NCBI GenBank assembly: GCA_964572965.1
Contig: CAZNHL010000019.1
Location: 1 to 56,416 of the forward strand
Origin: CAZNHL01 sp964572965
GTDB lineage: Bacteria > Bacteroidota > Bacteroidia > Cytophagales > UBA9547
Reading direction: 5' to 3'
DNA length: 56,416 bases
The notes below the pieces were generated by a model, which saw only the letters and a list, made by a program, of their open reading frames with translations, was not told the origin of the DNA and ran no database searches. Below, piece by piece: positions 17,390-25,037 of the stretch. Position numbers and translations under genes: made by a program. The stretch's first letter is position 1, and each line of letters begins with the position of its first letter.

Positions 17390-17830
17390 ATGGATATCAC
17401 TTTTGGTAGTAATGGGTATGTCGTACCTGATCGCATTTTTGAATTGAGTATATATGATTTTGAAGATGTATTTGTTTTCAACGAAAGGCGACAGGAAATC
17501 TTTCAAGAGTTTCTAATCCTTTACCACCATATTAGTCAATTGAGATTTGAAGGGATAGTTTGGATTGATGGCAGTTTTGTCTCCAGAAAAGAGAACCCTA
17601 GGGACTTAGATTGCGTTTTCTTCGTTAATGATAGTGTTTATGTGAATAATGTCAATTATTTTCGATCTTTGAGAAGCAACTCTGTGCTTGTTGATGCCTA
17701 TTTCGTTAAATGTTATTCGATAGGTCATGAAAAAGAGTTTCTGACGAATATAGATAAGGTAGAATGGATGAATCTTTTTTCATCGGATAGGAAGAGAAAT
17801 AGAAAAGGTTTTGTTCAAATAACATTCTAG
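17390..17830 (+). CDS. Nucleotidyltransferase-fold protein (DUF6932-like)
   Basis: A 146-residue protein with the minimal nucleotidyltransferase signature GS-x9-DLD (G61 S62 ... D72 L73 D74) inside WIDGSFVSRKENPRDLDCVFF. That motif holds the two metal-binding acids of the Pol-beta NTase superfamily, to which MNT-type toxin-antitoxin proteins belong. The DUF6932 assignment is from memory and moderately secure. A 68-residue helical protein is encoded 4 bases downstream, so the pair is probably one operon. The partner lacks an R-x4-6-H motif, so it is not an evident HEPN domain. Confidence 0.72.
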   Translation: MDITFGSNGYVVPDRIFELSIYDFEDVFVFNERRQEIFQEFLILYHHISQLRFEGIVWIDGSFVSRKENPRDLDCVFFVNDSVYVNNVNYFRSLRSNSVLVDAYFVKCYSIGHEKEFLTNIDKVEWMNLFSSDRKRNRKGFVQITF

Positions 17831-17834
17831 TTAT

Positions 17835-18041
17835 ATGGAAATTAAAGATGAACTACAAATTGAGATTTTTCATACGCTGGAAAAAATCAAGCAAATAAAT
17901 GTTGTTATTCATACCCATGAAAAGCAAGAAGAGCCAGATAAACTGGCTATTGAGCAATATTTAGATGTAAAGCATAAGTTGGCTTTGCAATTAGTTGAAT
18001 TGTTAAAAGGTGTAGAGTTATCGGTTTTATTAGCAGCATAA
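17835..18041 (+). CDS. Small helical partner protein (68 aa)
   Basis: A 68-residue, mostly charged, amphipathic protein (KIKQINVVIHTHEK; EQYLDVKHKLALQLVELLKG) with no signal peptide, predicted to be two or three helices. It starts 4 bases after the NTase-fold gene and is followed by its own terminator, so the two genes form a closed two-gene unit. The size and arrangement resemble the small member of a toxin-antitoxin pair. No family recognised. Confidence 0.62.
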   Translation: MEIKDELQIEIFHTLEKIKQINVVIHTHEKQEEPDKLAIEQYLDVKHKLALQLVELLKGVELSVLLAA

Positions 18042-18062
18042 CTTAACATACATTGATTACTA

Positions 18063-18100
18063 AAAGGGTACTTAGGCTATGCCAAGTGCCCTTTATTTTT
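18063..18100 (+). terminator. Terminator of the NTase/partner pair
   Basis: The stem AAAGGGTACTTAGGC pairs with GCCAAGTGCCCTTT (one bulged A, one G-T), followed by ATTTTT. Confidence 0.75.
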
Positions 18101-18133
18101 ATACCAAAGAAATAGTATTTTAAATAGACAAAG

Positions 18134-18164
18134 TTGGAGGGGTGAGGCTTACTTGCTAAGTTTG
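18134..18164 (+). promoter_or_regulatory. Promoter of the ChaN-like gene
   Basis: TTG at 18134-18136, a 20-nt spacer, and TAAGTTTG at 18157-18164. This matches the Bacteroidota -33/-7 consensus with the same spacer as four other promoters in the window. The start codon lies 23 bases after the -7 box. Confidence 0.65.
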
Positions 18165-18186
18165 AGACTATATTTTAACGAATTTT

Positions 18187-19113
18187 ATGAAGAGTCTGCT
18201 TTTAAGGTTTTTGTTGCTTGTGTTTTTATCGTTTGTTGGTTCTATTGCTGTTGGACAAGTAAATGAAAGCCATTATCGCATTTATTCTATTATTGAAAAT
18301 AAAGAAGTTGGGTTGGAGAAAATTGTGGAAGCAATGGCAGATAAAGATGTTGTTTTTTTTGGTGAAGAGCATGACGATTCTGTTGGGCATTATCTGGAAA
18401 AACGCGTCATGGAATTACTCTATGAACGCTATGGCAACAAGCTTACTTTGTCTTTGGAAATGTTTGACAGAGACGTGCAGTTGATAATGAATGAATACTT
18501 GCAGAGTAACATGCGTGAAAAGCATTTTGTGAAAGATGCTCGTGCCTGGAAAAACTACAAAGACTATCGTGCCATGGTAGAGTTGGCCAAACAGAAAAAA
18601 CTGCATGTAATATGTGCGAATGCTTCTACGCGCTATACAAATTTGGCGGGGCGCGAAGGTCAACAGGCTTTATTGAAATTGCCTAAAGCTTCAAGAGCGA
18701 ATTTTGCTCCTGTGCCTTATGATACCGCCGGCAATAAATATTATGAAAAGCTTACCGGTTTTTCAGGACATTCAGTTAGTGACACAAGTAAAAAGGTTGT
18801 GGCTCCTGTAATGTTAATGCCCGGCTTTAGTCTGAATCAGGCACAATCTCTTTGGGATGCTACAATGGCGTATTCTATTGCTGAGTATGTGAAGAAACAC
18901 AAAGGACAGAAAGTAATGCAGGTAAACGGTCGCTTTCATAGTGATGAGCGTTTTGCAGCTGTTGAACAACTAAAAAAATATAGTCCCCAAACCCGTACTT
19001 TAATTATCTCCTGTGGTCGTGATGACGCTTTCTCTGAAATTGACTGGAAAAAACTCCAGCATCTGGGTGATTTTATAATTGTCACAGATCCGGCAGTACC
19101 AAAGACTTTTTAA
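18187..19113 (+). CDS. ChaN-family (heme-binding uptake, Tiki-like) exported protein
   Basis: A 308-residue protein with a Sec signal peptide (hydrophobic residues 6-21, cleavage near VGQ). The family signature VFFGEEHDDSVGHYLEKRVMELL lies near residue 55 and is followed by LSLEMFDRDVQ near residue 88, both typical of ChaN/DUF399. Campylobacter ChaN binds heme at the outer membrane; relatives resemble EreA and Tiki metalloproteases, with the conserved Glu and His at the putative metal site. Unlike ChaN it has no lipobox Cys. Monocistronic, with its own promoter. Function as a heme protein or a protease cannot be decided. Confidence 0.82.
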   Translation: MKSLLLRFLLLVFLSFVGSIAVGQVNESHYRIYSIIENKEVGLEKIVEAMADKDVVFFGEEHDDSVGHYLEKRVMELLYERYGNKLTLSLEMFDRDVQLIMNEYLQSNMREKHFVKDARAWKNYKDYRAMVELAKQKKLHVICANASTRYTNLAGREGQQALLKLPKASRANFAPVPYDTAGNKYYEKLTGFSGHSVSDTSKKVVAPVMLMPGFSLNQAQSLWDATMAYSIAEYVKKHKGQKVMQVNGRFHSDERFAAVEQLKKYSPQTRTLIISCGRDDAFSEIDWKKLQHLGDFIIVTDPAVPKTF

Positions 19114-19129
19114 AGTAATGATGCGAATA

Positions 19130-19525
19130 TTAGGCTCCTATTTTGTCTATTGAGATTTTTAATCCTTCTTCAATAGAATTAGAAGACGTGAAATCAACAC
19201 CCTTAATGTCCAGTCCTTTAATTTTTTCGCCATTTGACCATTGACATTCTGAAAATATAAGAGGCTCATCTGCCATATTCAATTTTATGCCAGAAATAAG
19301 TGTGCCTACATGTCCATTAATGTTGATTTGTTTCGAATAGTGAAACTGTCTCCCTGTATCATTTATAAAACTCATCTTATAACTTTGCTCTAAAAGGGAC
19401 GTGAAAACAGGAAATGACATTCTTAATCCTCCTCTTGAAAGATGTGCGTCAGATATTTGATTTGAGCCGAAATAAAATAACGCTCCCACGGCAATAAGAA
19501 TAATGAAGATAATTATAAGCCACAT
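19130..19525 (-). CDS. Membrane-anchored protein of unknown function (131 aa)
   Basis: An N-terminal transmembrane segment (IIIFIILIAVGALFYFG) is followed by a roughly 110-residue, probably beta-rich exported domain. No recognised motif. It follows, on the same strand, the 215-residue secreted protein gene with 33 bases between, and may be co-transcribed with it. Confidence 0.6.
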   Translation of the reverse strand: MWLIIIFIILIAVGALFYFGSNQISDAHLSRGGLRMSFPVFTSLLEQSYKMSFINDTGRQFHYSKQININGHVGTLISGIKLNMADEPLIFSECQWSNGEKIKGLDIKGVDFTSSNSIEEGLKISIDKIGA

Positions 19526-19558
19526 ATTACTTTGTTAGGTATAATTTAAAGAATAGAA

Positions 19559-20203
19559 TTAATTAGATGTTTGGTTTTTGTTACTTTTCTTTAGGTTCTT
19601 TCTATAAATGTCAGCACTATATTTTGTGAAAAGGGTATTTAGTCCGACTCCCCAGTGATTAGCAAGTCCGTAACCATCTGCATCGTTAGAACCAAAATAG
19701 TCTGATAGCAATACTTTTTTGGTAGCTAAGTCAAAAAAAGTAAAATATGCAGTACTTCGTTCTTTGTTTTTTTCAAAACACTCTACAATAATTACGAAAC
19801 CAATTCCTTCTTTTTCTTTAATAGGGTAGTTGTTAATGATAGTTTGAATAGAATCTGCTGATATGGTATTTTTAATAATAGAAGCCAGTTCTGTTTCATT
19901 GATAGTTTTGATTATGTTAAGAGTGTAATCAAAGTCAAATTTTACTTTTTCTTTCTTGAACATTTTTTGGAGCGTACCTTCATTCTTTCTTTGGTTAACG
20001 AAATCAATCCATTGAGGAATAGCGACTTTTATTTTTTCGTCGTTCAAGCGTTTAGCTTCAGCTAGCTTGAAATGGCTAAAGTCGTACCCATAAAATATTA
20101 GTTCTTTACTATTGTATACATCATTAGTATTATGATGTGTTTTTTGTCCTAAGACTGGAAGAACATAGATAATTGCTATTATACTGAGAATGGCTGTTTT
20201 CAT
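19559..20203 (-). CDS. Secreted protein of unknown function (about 214 aa)
   Basis: A signal peptide (MKTAILSIIAIIYVLPVLGQ) is followed by a Lys-rich soluble domain. The ATG at 20203 is preferred to a GTG one codon upstream. FGYDFSHFKLAEAKR-like wording (YGYDFSHFKL near residue 35) is reminiscent of small Bacteroidota exported proteins, but no family was recognised. It is transcribed away from the XRE regulator. Confidence 0.6.
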   Translation of the reverse strand: MKTAILSIIAIIYVLPVLGQKTHHNTNDVYNSKELIFYGYDFSHFKLAEAKRLNDEKIKVAIPQWIDFVNQRKNEGTLQKMFKKEKVKFDFDYTLNIIKTINETELASIIKNTISADSIQTIINNYPIKEKEGIGFVIIVECFEKNKERSTAYFTFFDLATKKVLLSDYFGSNDADGYGLANHWGVGLNTLFTKYSADIYRKNLKKSNKNQTSN

Positions 20204-20274
20204 CACACTCTATAGTTAATTTGAAAAGTCTTTGATTTTTGGTTGATTGTTTTTGGGAAATCAAATTTACTCAT

Positions 20275-20322
20275 TTGTTTCTAACAACCTTACCAGTTAT
20301 GTTTGTAAAACACACGTTTTAC
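20275..20322 (+). promoter_or_regulatory. Promoter and operator-like dyad of the XRE gene
   Basis: TTG at 20275-20277, a 20-nt spacer, TATGTTTG at 20298-20305. A 7-bp dyad GTAAAAC-N4-GTTTTAC (20305-20322) begins at the last base of the -7 box and would cover the transcription start. Its position suits autorepression by the XRE protein encoded 17 bases further on. Confidence 0.6.
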
Positions 20323-20338
20323 TTGTAATCTACCAAAA

Positions 20339-20683
20339 ATGCAATTAGGTCAGAAGATTAGAAAATTGAGAGAATTGAAGGATTTTACCCAAGAATACAT
20401 GGCAGACAAGCTAGATATTTCGCAACAAGCCTATTCTTTACTAGAAAAGGACGATAATATTCCTTTCAATCGTCTTAAACAAATTTCGGAAGTATTGGAA
20501 GTACCTATTGAGCAGATAATTGGTTTTGATGAGAAATTCGTATTCAATAGTTACGGAGCAAACTCCTCTCACATAGCTTATCAGATAGTAAACAATGAAC
20601 GCAAACTATATGAGGATAAAATAAGCTTATTAGAAGAAATCTTGCGCCTGAAAGATGAAGAGATTGCCAGGTTGAAGAAGTAG
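20339..20683 (+). CDS. XRE-family helix-turn-helix regulator with C-terminal coiled coil
   Basis: A 114-residue DNA-binding protein. The Cro/C1-type HTH covers about residues 5-60 (KIRKLRELKDFTQEYMADKL, then ISQQAYSLLEKDDNIP and LKQISEVLEVPIEQIIGF). The end (YEDKISLLEEILRLKDEEIARLKK) is a leucine-zipper-like coiled coil, probably for dimerisation. The dyad over its own promoter suggests autoregulation. The following small-ORF/DUF6934 pair has a separate promoter and could be another target. Confidence 0.87.
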   Translation: MQLGQKIRKLRELKDFTQEYMADKLDISQQAYSLLEKDDNIPFNRLKQISEVLEVPIEQIIGFDEKFVFNSYGANSSHIAYQIVNNERKLYEDKISLLEEILRLKDEEIARLKK

Positions 20684-20710
20684 AGGTGTAGACTAAGTTG
20701 TTGTTAATCA

Positions 20711-20740
20711 TTGATTAATGCTGTTTTGTTTTTACATTTG
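20711..20740 (+). promoter_or_regulatory. Promoter of the 49-aa/DUF6934 pair
   Basis: TTG at 20711-20713, a 19-nt spacer, TACATTTG at 20733-20740; the ATG of the small gene is 11 bases after the box, so the transcript would be nearly leaderless. Confidence 0.6.
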
Positions 20741-20751
20741 TATATATAATT

Positions 20752-20901
20752 ATGAAAAATATGTCGGTTGATAAGAAAACGGTGATCAAATCAGTAAATA
20801 AGTTAATTGCTGATAAGGAGGCTGTGCGTTCATATATGAAAGGAGAGGTGCCCTTAAAAAAACTGACAGAAAAGGGTATTAAATTTGCAAAGCCATTATA
20901 A
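20752..20901 (+). CDS. Small protein (49 aa) preceding a DUF6934-like gene
   Basis: An ATG-to-TAA frame with its own good promoter and a protein-like composition: an N-terminal basic helix (DKKTVIKSVNKLIADKEAVRS) and the end LKKLTEKGIKFAKPL. It overlaps the next frame by 17 bases, which implies translational coupling. Small proteins ending in this GIKFAKPL-type wording are, from memory, often found before DUF6934 genes in Bacteroidota. The arrangement resembles a small antitoxin followed by its toxin, but nothing here shows toxicity. Confidence 0.7.
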   Translation: MKNMSVDKKTVIKSVNKLIADKEAVRSYMKGEVPLKKLTEKGIKFAKPL

Positions 20902-21385
20902 TTATTCCTACGACAACATAACCAGTACTTACAATTTTACCACGAAGAATGGTATTTTGTATAGAGTAGCTTTTGTGGTTGATTATACTTTTAGTACGAT
21001 TTCCGGTCAAGAGATTGAACATATTTACCAGCTTGTGATTGAAAAGGCAGTCGATATTTTAGAACCTTTTGATGCCGGCGTTTCCAAAACTGTAGATCAC
21101 ATCATTAGTAGCTTTTTTATTAATTCTGAAAATTTCCTTATTTACATTTGTTCTGAGAGTGAAGACAAGGCCGAATTAAGACACAGGGTTTTTAATCGAT
21201 GGTATGATAATTCTTCCTACAATGCTACTGTTCTGAAATTGGACAATATTATTGAATATAATTTGTCAAATAATAAAAGAGTAAAGCTGTATACGTCCCT
21301 TCTGTATCACGTGGGCAATCCTTCTGTTGATAAATTAATAGCTATTTATAATACAATCGAGCTTGTTTTAAATCAAGATAAGTAG
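20885..21385 (+). CDS. DUF6934-like protein
   Basis: A 166-residue soluble protein. It begins HYNYSYDNITSTYNFTTKNGILYRVAF and has FSTISGQEIEHIYQLVIEK near residue 38 and LYTSLLYHVGNPSVDKLIAIYNTIE near the end, the pattern I associate with DUF6934. The only available start is a TTG inside the 3' end of the 49-aa gene, since no ATG occurs early in the frame. That makes coupled translation from the upstream gene likely. Function unknown; a toxin-antitoxin-like role is inferred only from the two-gene layout and the adjoining XRE regulator. Confidence 0.72.
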   Translation: MQSHYNYSYDNITSTYNFTTKNGILYRVAFVVDYTFSTISGQEIEHIYQLVIEKAVDILEPFDAGVSKTVDHIISSFFINSENFLIYICSESEDKAELRHRVFNRWYDNSSYNATVLKLDNIIEYNLSNNKRVKLYTSLLYHVGNPSVDKLIAIYNTIELVLNQDK

Positions 21386-21428
21386 TGTTCTACATTGCAC
21401 TTTTCTGAAATAATCTCTTTGCTGTTTC

Positions 21429-22019
21429 TTATTCCCCTTCCAGTATTTTTTTCTTTTCGGCATCATACTCCGATTGTGTAATGGCTCCGGAGTCAAGCAG
21501 TTCTTTCAATTTGGCAATAAGGTCATACTTTTCTGATTGAGATAAAGGTTTTTGTTTGGTTGTATTGGTATTAGGGGACGCGAAGTGCATGTCTTTGTGT
21601 GAACCAGGCTTGTCTGAAGAAATCCCTGCGGCACATTCCAGTGTGCTATAGGTGTCAATGGCAAGGAAATAGTCAAATGTAATCAGATGATACCTTTTGA
21701 GGCTGTTCTTAGTTACCACAATAAGCCTGTATTTACGCCCTTTGGAAAAGGATTTTCTGCCAGTAGTTACAATCACTTTTTTGATGTCTGAGAATATTAT
21801 TTTTTGTTTTGAACAATATTTTAAATAGTTGTCAGTCAATACAATGTCTTGTTCTTTTGACCCCGTTTCAATAGCAATTTTTCGGAGACACTCTTTGGAT
21901 GGAGAGAGGCTTTCGCAAGAAGTTTTCCCAAAGCGCTGATAATTGGCCGCACAGCTGCTTAAAAATATAGAAATGGTACAAAAAAGAAGGAATAAGTCAG
22001 GCTTAAGGCGATAGTGCAT
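21429..22019 (-). CDS. SHOCT-domain lipoprotein
   Basis: A 196-residue lipoprotein precursor. A signal peptide with lipobox FLSSC places the acylated Cys near residue 23. The C-terminal 32 residues form a SHOCT domain (LIAKLKELLDSGAITQSEYDAEKKKILEGE-type helix pair), a short module found at the ends of many unrelated proteins, probably for oligomerisation. The middle part is basic (TTGRKSFSKGRKYRLIVVTKN) and looks like a small PH-like beta domain. Monocistronic. Confidence 0.75.
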   Translation of the reverse strand: MHYRLKPDLFLLFCTISIFLSSCAANYQRFGKTSCESLSPSKECLRKIAIETGSKEQDIVLTDNYLKYCSKQKIIFSDIKKVIVTTGRKSFSKGRKYRLIVVTKNSLKRYHLITFDYFLAIDTYSTLECAAGISSDKPGSHKDMHFASPNTNTTKQKPLSQSEKYDLIAKLKELLDSGAITQSEYDAEKKKILEGE

Positions 22020-22133
22020 GCTGTTTTTACAGGTTTTTCCCTGTATACGTCTTGTTCAGATAAAGATACGTTTCCGGCTATAAATAAAAGCATGCTTAAC
22101 GTTTTAAATATGCGGTATTAATGGATAGTCTAA

Positions 22134-22164
22134 TTGGTTTCTAACCGATTACCCTGTATTTTTG
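22134..22164 (+). promoter_or_regulatory. leuB promoter
   Basis: TTG at 22134-22136, exactly 20 bases of spacer, TATTTTTG at 22157-22164, 27 bases before the leuB start. leuB therefore has its own promoter, separate from the leuC operon. Confidence 0.7.
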
Positions 22165-22191
22165 TACACATATTTATTAAAACTGTTCATA

Positions 22192-23265
22192 ATGAAAAAA
22201 CATATTTTGGTGATCCCCGGTGATGGTATCGGTCAGGAAGTGACTACCTGGGGAAAGAAAGTTCTTGAGAAAATTGCACAGAAATATAACCATGAGTTTA
22301 CTTTTGATGAGGCTTTAATGGGTCACGTGGCTATTGAAGCTACAGGCAATCCATTACCGGATGAAACATTAGAGAAAGCACGTAAATCTGATGCAATCCT
22401 TTTCGGAGCTATCGGTCACATTAAATATGATAATGATCCTTCTGCGAAAGTTCGCCCAGAGCAGGGCTTGTTGAAAATCCGTAAGGAATTGGGCTTGTAT
22501 GCTAACCTTCGTCCGATCAAATTGTTTGACGAGTTGTTAGGAGCATCAAGCATCAAGCCGGAAATCTTGAAAGGCTCTGATATCCTTTTCTTCCGCGAGT
22601 TGACAGGTGATGTTTATTTCGGGGAGAAAAAGCGTTCAGAAGATAGAAATACGGCTTCTGATCTGATGGTTTACTCTCGTTATGAAGTTGAACGTATTGC
22701 AATCAAAGCATTTGAAGCAGCGCAGGCACGTAGTAAACGTCTTTGTTCTGTAGATAAAGCAAACGTTTTGGAATCATCCCGTTTGTGGAGAGAAGTAGTT
22801 CAGGAACTGGCTCCGAAATATCCGGATGTTCAGACTGAGCATATGTTCATTGACAATGCTGCAATGCAGTTGATCAAAGATCCGAAACGTTTTGACGTAG
22901 TATTGACAGCAAATTTGTTTGGTGATATTCTGACAGATGAAGCTTCTCAGATTGCAGGTTCTATGGGTATGCTTGCTTCTGCGTCAGTAGGGGATAGCGT
23001 GGGCTTCTATGAGCCGATCCACGGTTCAGCACACGATATTGCAGGGAAAGGTATTGCTAATCCATTAGCGTCTATTCTTTCTGTAGCACTGATGCTTGAG
23101 ATCTCTTTCAAACTGAAAGATGAAGCAACGGCAATTATTGAGGCAATTGATAAAGTATTGAAAGCAGGTTTCCGTACAGGTGATATCGCAGATGCTTCAA
23201 CTCCTGCAGATAAGAAATTAGGTACAGAAGCAATGGGCTTGAAGGTACTTGAGTTTTTAGCATAG
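22192..23265 (+). CDS. leuB: 3-isopropylmalate dehydrogenase
   Basis: A 357-residue NAD-dependent enzyme that oxidises and decarboxylates 3-isopropylmalate to 2-ketoisocaproate. HILVIPGDGIGQEV at the N-terminus, FGAIGHIKYD near residue 77 and NLFGDILTDEASQIAGSMGMLASAS near residue 243 are signatures. The substrate Arg residues sit around LGLYANLRP. The start is set by the ATG at 22192, since the upstream open frame runs through the promoter. The gene ends at a heptamer-word inverted repeat facing the CYTH gene. Confidence 0.96.
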   Translation: MKKHILVIPGDGIGQEVTTWGKKVLEKIAQKYNHEFTFDEALMGHVAIEATGNPLPDETLEKARKSDAILFGAIGHIKYDNDPSAKVRPEQGLLKIRKELGLYANLRPIKLFDELLGASSIKPEILKGSDILFFRELTGDVYFGEKKRSEDRNTASDLMVYSRYEVERIAIKAFEAAQARSKRLCSVDKANVLESSRLWREVVQELAPKYPDVQTEHMFIDNAAMQLIKDPKRFDVVLTANLFGDILTDEASQIAGSMGMLASASVGDSVGFYEPIHGSAHDIAGKGIANPLASILSVALMLEISFKLKDEATAIIEAIDKVLKAGFRTGDIADASTPADKKLGTEAMGLKVLEFLA

Positions 23266-23270
23266 TCTTT

Positions 23271-23354
23271 CAGATGTTAGACAATAGAAGTTAGACATTA
23301 GATAACGAGGAATCCCTTTTAGTTTTATGTCTAACTTCTAATATCTAACGTCTA
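23271..23354. repeat. Heptamer-word inverted repeat between leuB and the CYTH gene
   Basis: The 28-bp arms 23271-23298 and 23327-23354 pair at 24 of 28 positions. The left arm reads as words beginning AGA every 7 bases (AGATGTT AGACAAT AGAAGTT AGACATT AGATAAC). It fills the gap between convergent genes and probably terminates both. Confidence 0.8.
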
Positions 23355-23359
23355 AAATT

Positions 23360-23833
23360 TCATTTCTGCCATTTTGAAAACGGATGAACCGAAAGGTTCG
23401 AATTGTAATATTTAGCTTCTGTTGTTACCTCTTCATCGATCCATTCCGGTTTAGAGAAAATCTCATCTTCAGCCTGTAGTTCAATTTCCGCTACAATCAG
23501 GCCTTCATTTGCTCCAAGAAAAACATCTACTTCCCAAATGTGGTTTTCAACGGGAATTTTATAACGGATTTTCTCTATGCAATTTTCAGCAAAAAGCCCG
23601 AGTAATTCTTTTGCCTCCGAAACAGGAATGGGGTATTCAAACTCACTTCTTACAGCTCCCATATTTTTCCCTTTGATGGTAAGAAAGCCTGAAGTCGGAG
23701 TAATTCTCACTCTGATTGTTTTTGAGGGGTCTGCTAAAATATAACCTTGTTTGTAATATTCTCCTTCCGGTTTTGAAAGGTTGTGCCACAAGGCTTGTTT
23801 TATCAGGAATTTTCTTTCAATTTCTAATGCCAT
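23360..23833 (-). CDS. CYTH domain protein (inorganic triphosphatase-like)
   Basis: A 157-residue protein. It begins MALEIERKFLI, the E-x-E-x-K signature of CYTH/triphosphate-tunnel enzymes. Further barrel residues are visible as TIRVRITPTSGFLTIKGK near residue 38, YPIPVSEAKELL near 68 and WEVDVFLGANEGLIVAEIELQ near 100. Short bacterial members hydrolyse tripolyphosphate or make adenylate-type products. Solitary gene between leuB and pfkA. Confidence 0.9.
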   Translation of the reverse strand: MALEIERKFLIKQALWHNLSKPEGEYYKQGYILADPSKTIRVRITPTSGFLTIKGKNMGAVRSEFEYPIPVSEAKELLGLFAENCIEKIRYKIPVENHIWEVDVFLGANEGLIVAEIELQAEDEIFSKPEWIDEEVTTEAKYYNSNLSVHPFSKWQK

Positions 23834-23865
23834 AAAATCAGCTTTTTAAAATGTCTTAAATAAAA

Positions 23866-23891
23866 AAAAGTCTCCCGAATGAGAGACTTTT
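23866..23891 (-). terminator. pfkA terminator
   Basis: The stem AAAAGTCTC / GAGACTTTT has an 8-nt loop; on the minus strand a run of eight T follows. It lies 22 bases after the pfkA stop. Confidence 0.85.
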
Positions 23892-23913
23892 AAACTATGA
23901 TTTTCTATTAGAA

Positions 23914-24897
23914 CTATTTATAATTCCTTCCGCTCAGAATATCAATCATTCTGATAAGGTCTTTATTAACAGCTTTTTTCTTAGTAATTGTTTCATAAAA
24001 AGAAGTATAAACTAATTTTTTATCAACAATACCGGCCATAACGCCTGATTTGCCACCTAACAAGCCTTCTACGGCTGCTAAACCAAGTCTTGAAGCAAGT
24101 ACTCTGTCTGAAGCAGTAGGAGAACCTCCTCGCTGTATGTGGCCTAATGTGGTTACACGTACATCAAGCATTGGCAATTCTTTCTTAACCTGAGAAGCAA
24201 TATCTGCAGCATTACCTTCCACTTCGCCTTCTGCCACTACAATTACGTGAGAAGATTTAGTGTGAGTAGCTGTTTCATCCAGTTTCTTAACAACGTCTTT
24301 AACATTTGCTTTTGTTTCCGGCATCATTACCATTTCTGCTCCGCCGCCAATGGCAGAACGTACAGCAATGAATCCTGTGTCACGGCCCATTACTTCAATA
24401 AAGAAGACACGGTCGTGGGCATCTGCCGTATCACGGATTTTATCAATAGAATCCAAAGCTGTATTTACAGCAGTGTCATATCCTATGGTAAAGTCAGTTC
24501 CGTAAAGGTCATTGTCAATCGTTCCGGGACATCCTACAGCAGGAATACCGAATTCTTTATAGAAAAGGTCTGCTCCGGTAAAAGTACCGTTACCGCCAAT
24601 TACCACAAGTCCTTCTATTCCGTGTTTTTTAAGTTGTTCGTATGCTTTTGCTCTCCCTTCAGGAGTGCGGAACTCCACACTTCTTGCTGACTTAAGGATA
24701 GTACCACCCTTTTGGATGATATTGCTTACTGCCTGACCGTTCAATGGGATAAACTGCCCATTAATCATCCCTTCATATCCTCTAAGTACACCTACTACTT
24801 CTACTTTATAGTAAAGGCAACCTCTGACTACGGCTCTGATACAGGCATTCATGCCGGGCGCATCACCACCTGATGTTAAGACTGCTATTTTTTTCAT
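23914..24897 (-). CDS. pfkA: ATP-dependent 6-phosphofructokinase
   Basis: A 327-residue glycolytic enzyme phosphorylating fructose 6-phosphate. KKIAVLTSGGDAPGMNACIRAV starts the nucleotide fold, VIGGNGTFTGA lies near residue 102, and GCPGTIDNDLYGTDFTIGYDTA near 123 has the catalytic TIDND. GHIQRGGSPTASDR near residue 240 is the second signature. Gly in the GGNGT motif indicates ATP rather than pyrophosphate use. The start is the ATG at 24897; an upstream in-frame extension of 12 residues is not conserved. Monocistronic with its own terminator. Confidence 0.96.
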   Translation of the reverse strand: MKKIAVLTSGGDAPGMNACIRAVVRGCLYYKVEVVGVLRGYEGMINGQFIPLNGQAVSNIIQKGGTILKSARSVEFRTPEGRAKAYEQLKKHGIEGLVVIGGNGTFTGADLFYKEFGIPAVGCPGTIDNDLYGTDFTIGYDTAVNTALDSIDKIRDTADAHDRVFFIEVMGRDTGFIAVRSAIGGGAEMVMMPETKANVKDVVKKLDETATHTKSSHVIVVAEGEVEGNAADIASQVKKELPMLDVRVTTLGHIQRGGSPTASDRVLASRLGLAAVEGLLGGKSGVMAGIVDKKLVYTSFYETITKKKAVNKDLIRMIDILSGRNYK

Positions 24898-25037
24898 TGA
24901 ATTATCTCTACGATGCGAAAAATCGAAGCGCAAATTTAGAAAAAGAATTGATATTGAAAAACCATTTTAATTTATTGGGGGCTCATTTGTCGGATTTATA
25001 GAATCATTTAGACGATTAGTGTTATTTTTGTCTGCTA

